Below are positions 5,363-7,017 of a stretch of 7,017 nucleotides of DNA, piece after piece. The DNA comes from an uncultured Clostridia bacterium. GTDB taxonomy: Bacteria; Bacillota; Clostridia; Christensenellales; CAG-917. The position numbers and the translations under genes were made by a program. Within the stretch, counting starts at the first letter, position 1, and each line of letters starts with the position of its first letter. A model generated the notes under the pieces. That model saw nothing but the letters and a program-made list of their open reading frames with translations. It had not been told where the DNA came from and did no database searches. The stretch lies in contig CANQCC010000080.1 of the NCBI GenBank assembly GCA_947589635.1, forward strand, positions 1 through 7,017, read 5' to 3'.

Positions 5363-6664
5363 TCAGACCGTCTTGGCGATGAGGTCTATGCCGTCCGTGC
5401 CGACGACTTCCACCGTGTAGAAATTGCCCACGTCAAGCGGTTTGTCCGAAGTGAAATATACCATGCTGTCGATGTCGGGAGCCTGCCAATATGCGCGCCC
5501 CGCAAACATCTCTCGCTCGTAATCAATATCCTCATAAAGGACGTCGAAGCGGCGGCCTATGTACGTCTTCGCGCGCCTCTTTGCGCCCTCTCGCCACAGC
5601 GACGACAACTCCTTTGCCCTTGCCTCCCGCACGCGCTTTGGCAGATGTCCGCTCATCCTGTCGGCGGGAGTGCCCTCCTCGCGCGAATAGGGGAAGAATC
5701 CCGCAAAATCCACGTAGTCGCCCGCGATAAAGTCTTTGAGTTTGCCGTACGCCCGCTCGCTTTCGCCGGGGAAGCCGCATATAAACGTACTCCTCAGGGT
5801 TATCCCGCGCGAATGCACTCTCCTTGCAAGCGCGTAGGTCATCTCCTCGTTGGTATGCCTGTTCATGCGCCTTAGCACCTCGCTGTCGACGTGCTGGAGG
5901 GGGACGTCCATATACTTTACGACCTTTGGCTCGTTCGCGACAAAGTCAAGCAGTTCGTCCGTGACCATTTCTGGCTCGAGATACAGAAGGCGGATCCATT
6001 CGAAATCGAGCTTTTCAAGCTCCTGCACAAGCTGTATAAGGCTTGGCACGCCGTATATGTCCATGCCGTAACGGGACACGTCCTGCGCGACAAGGATAAG
6101 CTCCTTTACGCCATCGTCGCAAAGCCTCTCAGCCTCCTGAGCGAGGTTCATTATCGGCTCCGAACGGTAGGCGCCGCGTATGGACGGGATCGCGCAATAC
6201 GTGCAGCGATTGTTGCAGCCATCCGCTATCTTCAGATACGCGGTATGCGGAGGCGTAGTCAGCATGCGGTCGCGATAAAATTTGTCTCCGCCCTCAACGC
6301 GGAAATACTTTTCCCCTCCGAAGACCGCCTCGACGGCCTTTGAGATGTTGTCGTAGTCGGCGACGCCCAAAAACGCGTCCACCTCGGGAAATTCCTCTTT
6401 GAGCTGCTCGGGATAGCGCTTTGCAAGGCAGCCCGTGACGATTATTTTTTGTCCCGTTCTTTCTTTTCGCGCCGCAAGAGCGCATATCTCGTCTATAGAT
6501 TCCTGCTTGGCGCTGTCGATAAACGCGCAGGTGTTGACGATAAGCACGTCCGCCAGGTCGGGATCGGAGACGACGACGTGCCCGTCCGCGCAAAGCCTCG
6601 CGAGCATCTTTTCGGCGTCCACTCTGTTTTTATCGCATCCAAGGGAAATAACTCCTATCCTCAT
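5363..6664 (-). CDS. rimO: Ribosomal protein S12 methylthiotransferase RimO
   Basis: Radical-SAM enzyme that adds a methylthio group to a conserved aspartate of ribosomal protein S12, using two [4Fe-4S] clusters and S-adenosylmethionine. The 433 residues match the usual family length. The N-terminal MTTase domain carries cluster ligands C10 (SLGCDKN), C46 (NTCAF) and C79 (VTGC). The radical-SAM domain carries C150, C154 and C157 in CNNRCTYC, followed by AIPSIRGAYRSEP, which is RimO-like rather than MiaB-like. The last 60 or so residues fit a TRAM RNA-binding domain. One small departure is SLGCDKN where SLGCPKN is common. The start at 6662-6664 has AAGGA only about 3 bases upstream, a short spacing, but no better in-frame start exists. 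The gene begins 35 bases after ftsK and ends 12 bases before cinA, so co-transcription is likely. Confidence 0.95.
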   Translation of the reverse strand: MRIGVISLGCDKNRVDAEKMLARLCADGHVVVSDPDLADVLIVNTCAFIDSAKQESIDEICALAARKERTGQKIIVTGCLAKRYPEQLKEEFPEVDAFLGVADYDNISKAVEAVFGGEKYFRVEGGDKFYRDRMLTTPPHTAYLKIADGCNNRCTYCAIPSIRGAYRSEPIMNLAQEAERLCDDGVKELILVAQDVSRYGMDIYGVPSLIQLVQELEKLDFEWIRLLYLEPEMVTDELLDFVANEPKVVKYMDVPLQHVDSEVLRRMNRHTNEEMTYALARRVHSRGITLRSTFICGFPGESERAYGKLKDFIAGDYVDFAGFFPYSREEGTPADRMSGHLPKRVREARAKELSSLWREGAKRRAKTYIGRRFDVLYEDIDYEREMFAGRAYWQAPDIDSMVYFTSDKPLDVGNFYTVEVVGTDGIDLIAKTV

Positions 6665-6699
6665 ACGTCCTTATCCGTCTTTTTCTTATAAATTGACGA

Positions 6700-7017
6700 T
6701 CATTCGATGTCGTCGTCCTTGCGCCCCATCTGCTGAGACAATTTGAACTCCTCAAGTTCCTCGCGGGTCATGGTGACGACGGTCTTTTTGGGATCGCGCT
6801 CGCTCTGCCCTATATAGCCGAGATCCTTTACCATGTCGACAAGGCGCGCCGCCTTCTGATATCCGTATCCCAACCTGCGCTGCACATAGGATATCGAGAA
6901 GGAATTGCCGTCCGTCTCTCTCAGCTCTATGCCGAGCTCGAGCACTTCGACAATGCCGCTGACAAGTCTGGCGTTTCTGGCGTCCTCTTTGGAGGGCTCG
7001 TCTTCCTCGCTCTTTTC
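6700..7017 (-). CDS. ftsK: DNA translocase FtsK, C-terminal fragment (gamma domain)
   Basis: This is the 3' end of a gene that runs off the right edge; the frame is open from base 7017 to the TGA at 6700-6702, giving 105 visible residues. FtsK/SpoIIIE is a membrane-anchored hexameric ATPase that pumps chromosomal DNA through the division septum. Its C-terminal winged-helix gamma domain reads polar DNA sequences that set direction. That domain is what is visible, at about fragment residues 14-82, with the diagnostic stretch SISYVQRRLGYGYQKAARLV close to the family form SISLLQRRLRIGYNRAARLI. An acidic linker (EKSEEDE) precedes it and a charged tail ending DDDIE follows. The stretch before the recognition helix (IELRETDGNSF) looks a few residues longer than usual. 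A GTG at 6943-6945 lies inside the domain and is not a plausible start. The motor domain is outside the window. Identification is by family resemblance and is confident. Confidence 0.93.
   Translation of the reverse strand, partial: EKSEEDEPSKEDARNARLVSGIVEVLELGIELRETDGNSFSISYVQRRLGYGYQKAARLVDMVKDLGYIGQSERDPKKTVVTMTREELEEFKLSQQMGRKDDDIE

Noticed and set aside
5189..5875. Plus-strand open frame of about 228 codons opposite cinA and rimO
   Set aside because: It is a shadow of two confident minus-strand genes and has no recognisable domain.

Overview
The window is a conserved bacterial housekeeping neighbourhood, and every confident gene lies on the minus strand. Read in the direction of transcription (from 7017 down to 1) the order is: C-terminal end of ftsK, rimO, a short cinA, recA, a gap of about 450 bases, rny (RNase Y), a short Xaa-Pro-type M24 metallopeptidase, and efp (elongation factor P). 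The ftsK-rimO-cinA-recA-rny run, the full RNase Y closely resembling the Bacillus protein, and AGGAGG-type ribosome binding sites all suggest a Bacillota (Clostridia-like) chromosome. By eye the DNA is moderately GC-rich. The genus cannot be read from the sequence, and I saw no mobile element, CRISPR array, tRNA or rRNA.

Right part (4655-7017): ftsK, rimO and cinA are spaced 35 and 12 bases apart and look co-transcribed. The cinA gene has the KH-like middle domain and the C-terminal deamidase domain but not the N-terminal molybdopterin-binding-type domain. The pgsA gene often found between rimO and cinA in related genomes is absent.

Middle (3108-4654): recA looks like its own transcription unit. 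It has a perfect TATAAT -10 box, a perfect 16-base palindrome (GTACCG-N4-CGGTAC) over the -35 position, and a very strong intrinsic terminator. The palindrome is not the usual Firmicutes LexA box (GAAC-N4-GTTC) and is the most interesting regulatory signal here. No recX follows recA. The gap before rny holds a near-consensus promoter and a predicted leader of roughly 190 bases. The leader begins AT-rich and then has a GC-rich block with inverted and direct repeats.

Left part (1-3107): rny and the M24 peptidase are 9 bases apart and probably form one transcript. The efp gene follows with its own near-consensus promoter. The peptidase keeps all metal ligands but has no N-terminal creatinase-type domain.

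The genes cover chromosome translocation (FtsK), ribosome modification (RimO), nucleotide salvage or repair (CinA), recombination (RecA), RNA turnover (RNase Y), peptide turnover (M24) and translation through polyproline (EF-P). I found no convincing new multi-gene system. The points worth a second look are the recA operator candidate, the structured rny leader and the two genes that lack their usual N-terminal domains.
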